Source of the DNA: Serratia liquefaciens | GTDB lineage: Bacteria > Pseudomonadota > Gammaproteobacteria > Enterobacterales > Enterobacteriaceae | Direction of reading: 5' to 3' | DNA: 64,000 nucleotides | NCBI RefSeq assembly: GCF_027594825.1 | Contig: NZ_CP088930.1 | Span: forward strand, 5,269,019 to 5,333,018 | Part shown: one piece after another, positions 1 through 7,974 of the stretch | Numbering within the stretch: the stretch's first letter is position 1 | Layout of the letters: every line of letters starts with the position of its first letter | The notes under the pieces: generated by a model | The model's input: only the letters and a program-made list of their open reading frames with translations | The model's database searches: none | Told to the model about the DNA's origin: nothing | Made by a program: the position numbers and the translations under genes

Positions 1-158
1 GTCAGGGTTTCGTCGCTGGCTTTGTCCGTTTTAGCCGACACATCGCTGGAAGAAGAAGCCATGTGGTTGGTTTGTGCAAAAGTCACCGTCGGCAGAGCGC
101 AGGCAATCGCCAGACTCAATGCGGATAAACGCAGCCGGGTGTAAGGGATCAGAGGCAT
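1..158 (-). CDS. hemR: TonB-dependent haem receptor, N-terminal part
   Basis: Only the first 52 codons are inside the window; the frame stays open to position 1. The visible product is a Sec signal peptide (basic start, hydrophobic core, ALPTVTFA-Q cleavage pattern) followed by a Ser/Thr-rich mature start, as expected for an outer-membrane TonB-dependent receptor. The ATG is preceded by a good GGAGAG ribosome site. The identification as a haem receptor is inferred from hemP directly upstream, since hemP-hemR is the usual order in Serratia and Yersinia. The plug and barrel domains are outside the window, so another TonB receptor cannot be excluded. Confidence 0.7.
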   Translation of the reverse strand, partial: MPLIPYTRLRLSALSLAIACALPTVTFAQTNHMASSSSDVSAKTDKASDETL

Positions 159-251
159 GTCGCAACTCTCCGTATGTTTTTAACATATCAATAGATTTGC
201 TGGCTGCCTGGATCAACATCGATCGGGGTGGCTGGCGTTGAGGGATGGGTG

Positions 252-443
252 TTATTTGGTCAGGATCAATTTCCCGGCTTTGGTCTGCCGCAGCTGATAA
301 CGCTGGCCCTGATGGATGATGATCGCCACGCCGTCTGCATCAAGCAGCTGCGCGCTGTCGTAGCAAGGAGGCGAGGTCAGGCCGCTCGCCGCGGGGCTAG
401 CGGCTTTGGCGGGGACATTGTGATTGTGATTATCCATCGTCAT
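252..443 (-). CDS. hemP: Haemin uptake protein HemP
   Basis: A 63-residue protein whose C-terminal half (SAQLLDADGVAIIIHQGQRY, then LRQTKAGKLILTK) has the HemP/YdiE pattern: a short strand, a hydrophobic hydrolase-like turn and a final LRxTxxGKLILTK. HemP proteins accompany haem uptake operons and in several bacteria are needed for expression of the receptor. It precedes hemR by 93 nt on the same strand and lies below a Fur box, so it should be induced by iron starvation. A second ATG two codons in is an alternative start. Neither has a strong ribosome site. Confidence 0.85.
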   Translation of the reverse strand: MTMDNHNHNVPAKAASPAASGLTSPPCYDSAQLLDADGVAIIIHQGQRYQLRQTKAGKLILTK

Positions 444-480
444 GTGTTTATAAAACAGACCGTTAAATAGTAATTAATAT

Positions 481-499
481 CAAAGTGAGAATCATTATC
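481..499. promoter_or_regulatory. Fur box upstream of hemP
   Basis: CAAAGTGAGAATCATTATC matches the 19-base Fur consensus (two GATAAT arms) at about 15 positions, including the whole right arm. It lies 38 nt upstream of the hemP start, where it would cover the promoter. I infer iron-dependent repression of hemP-hemR. Confidence 0.75.
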
Positions 500-605
500 A
501 TGTGAACGAAAGGTTACATCAAGGAAAATTTTCTTACCGATGGAACCTTTTTGCAGGAAGGGGAGGTGACAGGGGCTGAAGGGGCTCAGCCCGTCTAAAA
601 CAAGG

Positions 606-1091
606 TTATTTCAGCAGGGTTTCGATGCGGTCAAACAGGCGCTCGGGTTTGGTGATCGGCGCGAAGCGTTTCACCCTCTGGCCGTCGGCGGTCAACAGGA
701 ATTTGGTGAAGTTCCATTTGATTCGCTGGCTGCCCAGTACGCCCGGAGCGAGGCGTTTCAATTCGTTGAACAGCGGATGCGCATCCGGGCCATTGACGTC
801 AATCTTACCGAACAGCGGGAAACTGACGCCGTAGTTCAGGGTGCAGAAGTTGGCGATCTCCAGGGGATTGCCGGGTTCTTGTGAACCGAACTGATTACAG
901 GGAAAGCCCAGCACCATCAGCCCTCGTTCGCGGTAATACTGCCACAGGTTTTCCAGCCCGCGGTACTGCGGCGTAAAACCGCATTTGCTGGCGGTGTTAA
1001 CCACCAGATAGGCTCGGGCGGGGAAGTCCCCCAGCGTTTTGTGTTCCCCTTGCAGGGTGACGCAGGGGATAGATAACAGTGAGTGGATCAT
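606..1091 (-). CDS. btuE: Glutathione peroxidase-family thiol peroxidase
   Basis: A 161-residue peroxidase of the glutathione peroxidase superfamily. The catalytic set is visible: Cys37 in ASKCGFTPQY, the conserved Gln67 in CNQFG and Trp126 in IKWNFTKF. It carries cysteine rather than selenocysteine, as is normal in bacteria, and should reduce peroxides with thioredoxin or glutathione in the cytoplasm. Length fits a full-length monomer. It corresponds to E. coli BtuE, which despite its name is not needed for B12 uptake. It appears to be a single-gene unit, with a GGA ribosome site before the ATG. A hairpin at 573-592 follows the gene but lacks a clear U-tract. Confidence 0.85.
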   Translation of the reverse strand: MIHSLLSIPCVTLQGEHKTLGDFPARAYLVVNTASKCGFTPQYRGLENLWQYYRERGLMVLGFPCNQFGSQEPGNPLEIANFCTLNYGVSFPLFGKIDVNGPDAHPLFNELKRLAPGVLGSQRIKWNFTKFLLTADGQRVKRFAPITKPERLFDRIETLLK

Positions 1092-1161
1092 ATCGAGGTT
1101 CCAAATCCTTTTCAGGGGAATGCGGGCATTGCTAACAGTATAGATGAGCGGGTGACAGGAG

Positions 1162-1188
1162 AAAAAACCGGGACGGGCGCCCCGGCTT
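1162..1188 (-). terminator. Terminator after aroH
   Basis: On the minus strand GCCGGG and CCCGG pair around an 8-base loop and are followed by six T residues, six bases past the aroH stop codon. Confidence 0.7.
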
Positions 1189-1193
1189 TGGCA

Positions 1194-2240
1194 TCAGAAG
1201 CGGGTATCTACCGCATCCGCCAGCATGGCCAGCAGCTGTTCGCTGTCGGCCCAGCTCAGGCAAGGATCGGTAATTGACTGACCGTAGGTGAGCGGCTGAC
1301 CGGCCACAATTTTCTGGGTGCCTTCCACCAGGAAGCTTTCCGCCATCACGCCGGTTACGGCAGCGGAGCCGGCGCGGATTTGCTGGCAAACATTTTCTGC
1401 CACTTCCAACTGGCGGCGATGCAGTTTCTGACAGTTGCCGTGGCTGAAGTCGATCACCAGGTGTTCCGGCAGGTCGAACTCACGCAGGCTGTCGCAGGCG
1501 GCAACGATATCGGTAGCATGGTAGTTCGGTGTTTTGCCACCGCGCATGATGATATGACCGTAAGGATTGCCGCTGGTTTGATAGATAGTCATCTGGCCGT
1601 GTTTGTCCGGGGACAGGAACATATGCCCGGCGCGCGCCGCACGGATAGCGTCAATGGCGATGCGGGTATTGCCGTCGGTACCGTTTTTGAAACCCACCGG
1701 GCAGGAGAGCGCCGAGGCCATCTCACGGTGGATCTGGCTTTCAGTGGTCCGTGCGCCAATCGCGCCCCAACTGATCAGGTCGGCGATGTATTGACCGACC
1801 ACCATATCGAGGAATTCGGTAGCGGTAGGCAGTCCAAGCTGGTTCACTTCCAGCAGCAGCCGACGCGCCATTTCGATGCCACGATTTACCTGGAAGCTGC
1901 CATCCAGCGCCGGATCGGAGATCAGGCCTTTCCAGCCCACCACGGTACGCGGTTTTTCAAAATAGGTGCGCATCACGATTTCCAGGCGATCCTGGTAACG
2001 AATGCGCAACGCGTTCAGGCGACCGGCATAGTCTACGGCGGCGTCGAGATCGTGTATCGAGCATGGGCCGATAACCACCAGCAGGCGGCGATCTTCACCG
2101 GTCAGGATTTTTTCAATGCGTTGCCGGGAGGCCGTCACGTTATCCGCGATTTCCGCCGAGATCGGCAACTTCTCCGCCAGTTCTTGCGGCGTGACAAGGC
2201 TGTCGATGCGCGCGGTCCGCAGTTCATCTGTTTTGTGCAT
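1194..2240 (-). CDS. aroH: DAHP synthase, AroH type
   Basis: 3-deoxy-7-phosphoheptulonate synthase joins phosphoenolpyruvate and erythrose 4-phosphate, the first step of aromatic amino acid synthesis. The 348-residue product is almost collinear with E. coli AroH (start MHKTDELRTARIDSLVTP, end AVDTRF), with family motifs IGPCSIHD, the GARTTESQ metal/substrate region and VDFSHGNC. I chose the ATG at 2240 rather than an upstream in-frame codon because it matches the family N-terminus. In E. coli this isozyme is inhibited by tryptophan and repressed by TrpR; I could not find a convincing TrpR operator in 2241-2434. The neighbour is ppsR, as in E. coli, and PpsA supplies one substrate. Confidence 0.93.
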   Translation of the reverse strand: MHKTDELRTARIDSLVTPQELAEKLPISAEIADNVTASRQRIEKILTGEDRRLLVVIGPCSIHDLDAAVDYAGRLNALRIRYQDRLEIVMRTYFEKPRTVVGWKGLISDPALDGSFQVNRGIEMARRLLLEVNQLGLPTATEFLDMVVGQYIADLISWGAIGARTTESQIHREMASALSCPVGFKNGTDGNTRIAIDAIRAARAGHMFLSPDKHGQMTIYQTSGNPYGHIIMRGGKTPNYHATDIVAACDSLREFDLPEHLVIDFSHGNCQKLHRRQLEVAENVCQQIRAGSAAVTGVMAESFLVEGTQKIVAGQPLTYGQSITDPCLSWADSEQLLAMLADAVDTRF

Positions 2241-2401
2241 GATTTTCTCTAAAGACTTTTCTTCGCTGCGGCAGGAGTGCCGGGAAGTGATGGCGATCAC
2301 AATAACGTAAAAACCGATGAATTCAACCGGAGAAACTGTGTTCTGTTGATCAGAATCGCTAAAAAAAGCACAAAAAACGTCGCCAGTGGAGAAATAATCA
2401 A

Positions 2402-2430
2402 CACGCGGCAGGGTACCGGCCCACCGCGTG
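2402..2430 (-). terminator. Probable terminator after ppsR
   Basis: CACGCGG and CCGCGTG form an inverted repeat right after the ppsR stop, followed on the minus strand by a T-rich stretch. The U-tract is interrupted, so termination may be partial and aroH could be read through. Confidence 0.5.
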
Positions 2431-2434
2431 AAAG

Positions 2435-3256
2435 CTAGAACATCCGGCGGCTCATGCCCAGAATGTCCAGAATTTTGGTCGAGATCTCTTCTACCGAATA
2501 ATTGGTGGTATTGAGATAACGGATCTGGTTCTTACGGAACAGCGCTTCCACCTCGGCAAGCTCCATCCGACACTGGCGAATAGAAGCATAACGGCTGTTT
2601 TCGCGCCGTTCTTCACGGATGGCGGCCAAACGCTCCGGGTCGATCGTCAGGCCGAAAAGTTTGTGCTGAAACGGCTTCAGCGCGGCGGGAAGGTGTAAAT
2701 TGTCCATATCATCGGCGGTAAAAGGGTAGTTGGCGGCGCGGATGCCGAATTGCATCGCCAGGTACAGGCTGGTGGGGGTTTTGCCACAGCGTGAAACCCC
2801 GAGCAAAATCACCTGGGCCTGGTCGAGATTGCGCAGCGAAATGCCGTCATCGTGGGCTAACGTGTAGTCAATAGCCGCGATACGGGCATCGTATTTACCG
2901 AGGTTGCTGGCCGTCAGGCCGTGGGTACGATTCGGGACCGGGGTGGGCTCTACTTCCAGCTCGCCCTGCAGCGGGCCTACCAGTGCCTGGACAATATCCT
3001 GACAGAACCCTTCGCTCTGGGTGATGACTTTGCGCACTTCCGGCGAAATGATCGAGTAAAACACCAGTGGCCGCACGCCGGTCTCTTGATAGATATCGTT
3101 AATCTGCTGACAGACTCCCCGGGCTCGCGCCTCGGTTTCGACGAAGGGCAGCGTAAAGGTCGTGGCCTTCACCGGAAATTGTGACAGCACGGCGTGGCCC
3201 AAAACCTCGGCGGTGATCGCCGTGCCATCCGAAATATAAAAAACGCTTCTTTCCAC
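2435..3256 (-). CDS. ppsR: PEP synthase regulatory protein (bifunctional kinase/pyrophosphorylase)
   Basis: PpsR (DUF299 family) inactivates PEP synthase by ADP-dependent threonine phosphorylation and reactivates it by Pi-dependent dephosphorylation. The P-loop-like [11 protein letters not shown] motif and the long [12 protein letters not shown] block are present, and the 273 residues follow E. coli PpsR throughout. I place the start at a GTG (3254-3256): it has AAGGAG eight bases upstream and begins just before the conserved VFYISDGTA segment, whereas the longer reading adds 31 residues with no family match. The gene is divergent from its target ppsA, with about 530 nt between them. Confidence 0.93.
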   Translation of the reverse strand: MERSVFYISDGTAITAEVLGHAVLSQFPVKATTFTLPFVETEARARGVCQQINDIYQETGVRPLVFYSIISPEVRKVITQSEGFCQDIVQALVGPLQGELEVEPTPVPNRTHGLTASNLGKYDARIAAIDYTLAHDDGISLRNLDQAQVILLGVSRCGKTPTSLYLAMQFGIRAANYPFTADDMDNLHLPAALKPFQHKLFGLTIDPERLAAIREERRENSRYASIRQCRMELAEVEALFRKNQIRYLNTTNYSVEEISTKILDILGMSRRMF

Positions 3257-3788
3257 CCGAGGCTCCTTACCTGAAACGGTGATGCAGTTATCGCGCCTGC
3301 TTGCTCTTATCATGGGCTTGAGATGATCGAGCGGTAAAGGGGCGGGCAAAAAAAATGTGATAGTGAGGGCAGAGTCGTCGATTAATTTTGACGATAAGGG
3401 AATAAGCTTTCGTCGAAGCGTTATTTATTGAAACGATATTTTAAATTTTATGAAAAATGGAGGTTTCTTTTTCTTGAGGAATTGTTCGCCAGGGCGATGT
3501 TATTTTCACCAAAGTCATGATGAAAAATAGGGTTTTTAAAACTCAAGTTTAAAAATTATTTAATTTGTTGAGTTTTAAGCTATTAGTGCGACAGGGAACG
3601 ATTCCATCCTCATTTTTCATTTCAGGAAGTTTTCCTAAAATCCATTTTCTTCGCCGGGTTGATCGATTCACCTTTCCATTTCCTATGGATCATTGTGCTA
3701 GTCTGATTCGGCACCGTTTTAGCGGCGCTGAGAAAGCAAGCGAATTAAATCCGTCTATACCCTACTGATAGCAATAAGGATTGTCTCG
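3257..3788. promoter_or_regulatory. Divergent ppsR/ppsA control region
   Basis: This AT-rich interval of 532 nt separates ppsR and ppsA and holds no convincing gene. TTGAAACGAT at 3428-3437 resembles one arm of the Cra (FruR) consensus; Cra activates ppsA in E. coli, so this is a candidate site of modest strength. A ribosome site AAGGA lies just before the ppsA ATG. An ORF at 3565-3768 has no ribosome site and no recognisable product. Confidence 0.45.
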
Positions 3789-6167
3789 ATGTCCAACAAT
3801 GGCCCAGACTTGCGTAATGTGCTTTGGTACAACCAGCTCGGCATGCACGACGTTGACCGTGTCGGCGGCAAAAATGCCTCCCTCGGTGAAATGATCACCA
3901 ATCTTTCCGATTTGGGCGTAGCCGTGCCAAACGGTTTTGCCACCACCGCGCAGGCGTTTAACGATTTCCTCGAGCAAAGCGGTGTTAACCAGCGCATCTA
4001 TCAGTTACTGGATCAAACTGACGTTGACGACATTGCCCAACTGACCAAGGCCGGCGCGCAAATCCGTCAATGGGTTATCGACACGCCGTTCCACGCAGAA
4101 TTTGAACGCGAAATAAACCTGGCTTACCAGCAGCTGGCAGACGGCGAGCCGGAGGCCTCTTTTGCCGTACGCTCCTCCGCTACCGCAGAAGACATGCCGG
4201 ACGCCTCCTTTGCCGGCCAGCAGGAAACCTTCCTCAACGTGCAGGGCATCGACGCCGTGATGGTGGCGATCAAGCACGTGTATGCCTCACTGTTTAACGA
4301 TCGTGCCATCTCTTACCGCGTGCATCAGGGTTACGATCACCGCGGCGTGGCCTTGTCGGCCGGCGTGCAGCGGATGGTGCGCTCTGACCTGGCGTCTTCC
4401 GGCGTGATGTTCACCATCGATACCGAATCCGGTTTTGATCAGGTGGTGTTTATCACCTCCGCCTTCGGCCTGGGTGAAATGGTGGTGCAGGGCGCGGTAA
4501 ACCCTGACGAGTTCTACGTGCATAAACCGACGCTGCTGAAAGGCAAGCCGGCTATCGTGCGTCGTAATCTCGGTTCGAAGAAAATCCGCATGGTCTACGC
4601 ACCTTCACAAGATCACGGCAAGCAGGTACAAATCGAAGATGTGCCAGAGCAGCAACGCAATCGTTTCTCTCTGACCGACGAAGAAGTACAGGGCCTGGCG
4701 CATCAGGCACTGCTGATCGAAAAACACTACGGCCGCCCGATGGATATCGAGTGGGCCAAAGACGGTCATACCGGCAAACTGCTGATTGTGCAGGCCCGTC
4801 CGGAAACCGTGCGCTCCAACGAACAGACGATGGAGCGTTATCAGCTTAACGGCAACAGCCCGGTGCTGGTGGAAGGACGCGCAATCGGCCACCGCATTGG
4901 CGCAGGCCCGGTAAAAGTCATCCACAACATCAGCGAAATGGATCTTATTGAGCCAGGCGATGTGCTGGTGACGGACATGACCGACCCGGACTGGGAACCG
5001 ATCATGAAAAAAGCGGCGGCGATCGTCACCAACCGCGGCGGCCGTACCTGCCACGCGGCGATCATCGCGCGCGAGCTCGGCATTCCTGCCGTGGTCGGCT
5101 GTGGTAATGCCACCGATCTGCTGAAAGCCGGCCAGAAGGTGACCGTTTCCTGCGCAGAGGGCGATACCGGCTTTGTGTACAGCGATATGCTCGACTTTAG
5201 CGTGCAGAGTTCTGAAGTGACCGAGCTGCCTGAGCTGCCATTGAAAATCATGATGAACGTCGGCAACCCAGACCGTGCTTTTGATTTCGCGCGCTTGCCA
5301 AACGAAGGCGTGGGCCTGGCCCGGCTGGAATTTATCATCAACCGCATGATTGGCGTGCACCCGAGGGCGTTGCTGGAGTTCGACCAGCAGACCCCGGAGC
5401 TGCAGCAGGAAATCAAGGCGCTGATGCAGGGCTATGACCATCCGGTCGAGTTCTATGTGGGCCGCCTGACGGAAGGGATCGCCACGCTGGGCGCGGCATT
5501 CTGGCCAAAGCGGGTGATTGTGCGCCTGTCTGACTTCAAGTCCAACGAATATGCCAACCTGGTGGGCGGTGAGAAATACGAGCCGCATGAAGAGAACCCG
5601 ATGTTGGGCTTCCGTGGCGCCGGCCGTTATGTTGCCGACAGCTTCCGCGATTGTTTCGCGATGGAATGCGACGCGGTAAAACGCGTGCGTAATGAAATGG
5701 GCCTGACCAACGTCGAAATCATGGTGCCTTTCGTTCGCACCGTAGCGCAGGCGGAAGCGGTGGTCGCCGAATTGGCGCGCCAGGGGCTCAAGCGTGGCGA
5801 AAACGGCCTGAAAGTGATCATGATGTGCGAAATCCCGTCCAATGCCCTGTTGGCCGATCAGTTCCTGGAACACTTCGATGGCTTCTCCATCGGCTCCAAC
5901 GACATGACTCAGCTGACGCTGGGCCTGGATCGCGATTCTGGCGTGGTGTCTGAACTGTTTGACGAACGCAACGAGGCGGTCAAGGCGCTGCTGTCGATGG
6001 CGATTCAGGCGGCCAAGCGCCATGGTAAATACGTCGGGATTTGCGGGCAGGGGCCTTCCGATCATGAGGACTTCGCCGAGTGGTTGATGGAGCAGGGCAT
6101 TGACAGCCTGTCGCTCAACCCGGACACCGTGGTGCAAACCTGGGTTAATTTGTCGAAGAAAAAGTAA
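3789..6167 (+). CDS. ppsA: Phosphoenolpyruvate synthase
   Basis: PEP synthase converts pyruvate, ATP and water to PEP, AMP and phosphate and is needed for gluconeogenesis from three-carbon substrates. The 792-residue protein has the three expected parts: an N-terminal ATP-grasp-like nucleotide domain ([19 protein letters not shown] near 140), a swivelling phosphohistidine domain with catalytic His422 in [11 protein letters not shown], and a C-terminal TIM barrel with the pyruvate site ([15 protein letters not shown]). Adjacent PpsR is its regulator by threonine phosphorylation close to the histidine. Length equals the E. coli enzyme. Confidence 0.97.
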   Translation: MSNNGPDLRNVLWYNQLGMHDVDRVGGKNASLGEMITNLSDLGVAVPNGFATTAQAFNDFLEQSGVNQRIYQLLDQTDVDDIAQLTKAGAQIRQWVIDTPFHAEFEREINLAYQQLADGEPEASFAVRSSATAEDMPDASFAGQQETFLNVQGIDAVMVAIKHVYASLFNDRAISYRVHQGYDHRGVALSAGVQRMVRSDLASSGVMFTIDTESGFDQVVFITSAFGLGEMVVQGAVNPDEFYVHKPTLLKGKPAIVRRNLGSKKIRMVYAPSQDHGKQVQIEDVPEQQRNRFSLTDEEVQGLAHQALLIEKHYGRPMDIEWAKDGHTGKLLIVQARPETVRSNEQTMERYQLNGNSPVLVEGRAIGHRIGAGPVKVIHNISEMDLIEPGDVLVTDMTDPDWEPIMKKAAAIVTNRGGRTCHAAIIARELGIPAVVGCGNATDLLKAGQKVTVSCAEGDTGFVYSDMLDFSVQSSEVTELPELPLKIMMNVGNPDRAFDFARLPNEGVGLARLEFIINRMIGVHPRALLEFDQQTPELQQEIKALMQGYDHPVEFYVGRLTEGIATLGAAFWPKRVIVRLSDFKSNEYANLVGGEKYEPHEENPMLGFRGAGRYVADSFRDCFAMECDAVKRVRNEMGLTNVEIMVPFVRTVAQAEAVVAELARQGLKRGENGLKVIMMCEIPSNALLADQFLEHFDGFSIGSNDMTQLTLGLDRDSGVVSELFDERNEAVKALLSMAIQAAKRHGKYVGICGQGPSDHEDFAEWLMEQGIDSLSLNPDTVVQTWVNLSKKK

Positions 6168-6197
6168 TTCTTCGGCATAAGATTCCGCATTAACTCT

Positions 6198-6230
6198 AAA
6201 GCCGTAGCTCAGGTTACGGCTTTATTATTT
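6198..6230 (+). terminator. Terminator after ppsA
   Basis: AAAGCCGTA and TACGGCTTT pair around an 8-base loop and are followed by ATTATTT, 31 nt past the ppsA stop. Confidence 0.8.
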
Positions 6231-6281
6231 CTGAATGTAAATTGAAAAGGCGACGGGAATAACATTAGCCAAAAAAAGAAT

Positions 6282-6390
6282 AAAAAAAAGCCCATCATAG
6301 GAGACGGGCAAAGACTACACACAGCAATTCACATGTATGGCATTACATTGTTTGGAAATCTTGCTTTAAATCAGGTATTTGAAGCAATAG
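6282..6390 (-). ncRNA. rprA: Small RNA RprA
   Basis: The minus strand reproduces the 3' half of E. coli RprA almost exactly: GAATTGCTGTGTGTAGTCTT runs into a terminator whose arms GCCCGTC and GATGGGC close a TCCTAT loop, followed by eight T residues. The 5' end can fold as in E. coli (GCTT-AAAT with ATTT-AAGC). The length of about 109 nt and the position between ppsA and ydiK also match. RprA is an Hfq-dependent RNA that activates rpoS translation and is induced by the Rcs envelope-stress pathway. The middle segment, which includes the rpoS-pairing region in E. coli, is clearly different here. The 5' end is an estimate from the -10-like TATTAT. Confidence 0.88.
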
Positions 6391-6443
6391 ATGGCAATAA
6401 TACTAGATATTTAAACATCATTAGTCATTAAGAATCATCCTAA
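6391..6443 (-). promoter_or_regulatory. rprA promoter with RcsB box
   Basis: A -10-like TATTAT lies about seven bases before the proposed RprA start. TAAGAATCATCCTAA at 6429-6443 closely fits the RcsB/RcsAB box (TAAGAATnnTCCTNA) and sits about 40-54 bases upstream of the RNA start, as at the E. coli rprA promoter. The -35 hexamer is weak, which suits an activator-dependent promoter. Confidence 0.75.
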
Positions 6444-6630
6444 TCAATATCTCGCATCCCATTTATTGTTAATCCGAATGAGTTTTATCACCGGGCTAAA
6501 AAGATGCATTTATTCGGTATGTTTAATTAATATCCAGTTGCCCGGTGACTTTATTTCAGCAGGATCGGGCCCAGTACAGAAGAATGGATTAAGAGGGGAT
6601 CCTGCCCGGCGATCCGGGCAGAAATAGGGA
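6444..6630. other. Spacer between rprA promoter and ydiK, with inverted repeats
   Basis: No gene is seen. A 9-base inverted repeat (TCACCGGGC at 6488-6496, GCCCGGTGA at 6540-6548) encloses 43 AT-rich bases. A compact hairpin CTGCCCGG/CCGGGCAG at 6602-6621 immediately follows ydiK and may help end its transcript, although no U-tract follows. Confidence 0.4.
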
Positions 6631-7731
6631 TTATTGCTGTTCCAGGTCTTTGGCGACCTCTTTCAGATCGGCAGTCGGTTCTGGCGCCTCGTTCATCCAG
6701 GCGGTGAGCAAGCGATAAGATACTGCCAGCACAACCGGGCCGATAAACAGGCCAATCATGCCGAAAGCCAACAGGCCGCCAATAACGCCGGACAGGATCA
6801 GCAACATCGGCAGATCGGCGCCCATACGGATCAATACCGGCCTTAGCACGTTATCCAGCGTAGCCACTACGCAGCTCCAGACCAGCAGCACGGTGCCCCA
6901 GGTGGTGTCACCGCTCCAGTACAGCCAGATAATGGCCGGGACCAGCACCAGCAGCGGCCCCAGTTGTGCGACGCAGCAGATAAAGATCAGCACCGTCAGC
7001 AGGGTGGCGGCAGGAATGCCGGTCACCGCCAGGCCAATGCCGCCCAATACCGATTGCACCAGCGCCGTTACCACAACGCCCAGTGCCACCGCGCGGATCG
7101 CCTGACCGCCCAGTACCACTGCGGCATCACCGCGTTCGGCGCCAAGGCGGGTCGCAAAGTGACGAATGCCCAGGGCAACCTGCTCTCCACGAGCATAGAG
7201 CAATACGCTAAACAACAGCATCAGCGTGCAATGCAGCAGCAGACGGCCAATATGCGCCGCCTGTGCCACAAACCAGGTGGCGGTTTGGCCGAAGTAGGGT
7301 TGTACTTTTGCCACCAGGGCGGTGCCGCCGGCGCTTACCAGCGTATGGTAACTGTTATAAATTTTATCGCCGATCATCGGGATTGATTGCAGCCAGGCCA
7401 GATCGGGAATATGCAGCTTGCCGGGGGTGCTGGCCCAGGCAACCACGGGGGCGCTGTTGTCTACCACGCTGCTGACCAACAGAGAAATTGGCAGGATGAA
7501 CAGCAGGATCAACAGCAAGGTCATGACCAGCACGGCCAGCGAGCGGCGGCCCCAGAGTATTTTTTGCAGCTTGATCAGCAGCGGCCAGGTGGCGATGACC
7601 ACCATGCCGGCCCAGGCAAAGCCGAGAATAAAGGGTTGAATGACCCAAAAACAGGCGACGATCATAATGGCGATAAACAGCACGCCAAAAATAATCCGTG
7701 GCAAATCGTATCGGGACTGCGGGAGTGTCAT
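6631..7731 (-). CDS. ydiK: AI-2E family transporter YdiK
   Basis: A 366-residue inner-membrane protein of the AI-2E transporter (PerM/UPF0118) family. About seven or eight hydrophobic segments are visible: two near the N-terminus, one at about 60-90, a broad set at 165-190 and 220-300, and a C-terminal pair at 305-345 ending in a charged tail. Family-typical features are the AFGMIGLFIGPVVLA loop near the end and the conserved G/P-rich re-entrant region. Its substrate is not established; the family name comes from one member that exports autoinducer-2. It is divergent from ydiJ, as in E. coli. Confidence 0.88.
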   Translation of the reverse strand: MTLPQSRYDLPRIIFGVLFIAIMIVACFWVIQPFILGFAWAGMVVIATWPLLIKLQKILWGRRSLAVLVMTLLLILLFILPISLLVSSVVDNSAPVVAWASTPGKLHIPDLAWLQSIPMIGDKIYNSYHTLVSAGGTALVAKVQPYFGQTATWFVAQAAHIGRLLLHCTLMLLFSVLLYARGEQVALGIRHFATRLGAERGDAAVVLGGQAIRAVALGVVVTALVQSVLGGIGLAVTGIPAATLLTVLIFICCVAQLGPLLVLVPAIIWLYWSGDTTWGTVLLVWSCVVATLDNVLRPVLIRMGADLPMLLILSGVIGGLLAFGMIGLFIGPVVLAVSYRLLTAWMNEAPEPTADLKEVAKDLEQQ

Positions 7732-7974
7732 GAATGGGTTCTCATCCTGGTAAGTTAATTCCTTTGTTTAGCTTAAGCATGGTGCATTTTCGTCACTTTT
7801 CATAATGCGACGCACCTTTTATCGCGCGTCGCCTGACGACCTAATAATGTGCATGCCTTCACTAAACGAGTATGTTAGTTTTTATGCCTAATAAAAAGTA
7901 GGGTGGGTCTGAATAAAGGCCTGATTCAGCGTGCATAAGCGCATAAAAAATAGACAAACAGGGTCAAAAAGCGA

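Noticed and set aside
1380..2252. A 290-codon open frame antisense to aroH
   Set aside because: Complete overlap with a confidently identified gene and no recognisable domain.
2241..2434. TrpR operator expected upstream of aroH
   Set aside because: I searched for the CTAGT-type half-sites of the consensus and found no convincing pair.
4605..6137. A 510-codon open frame antisense to ppsA
   Set aside because: It lies fully inside ppsA, has no ribosome site or family match, and its composition (rich in His, Arg and Gln) is that of an antisense shadow of a GC-rich gene.
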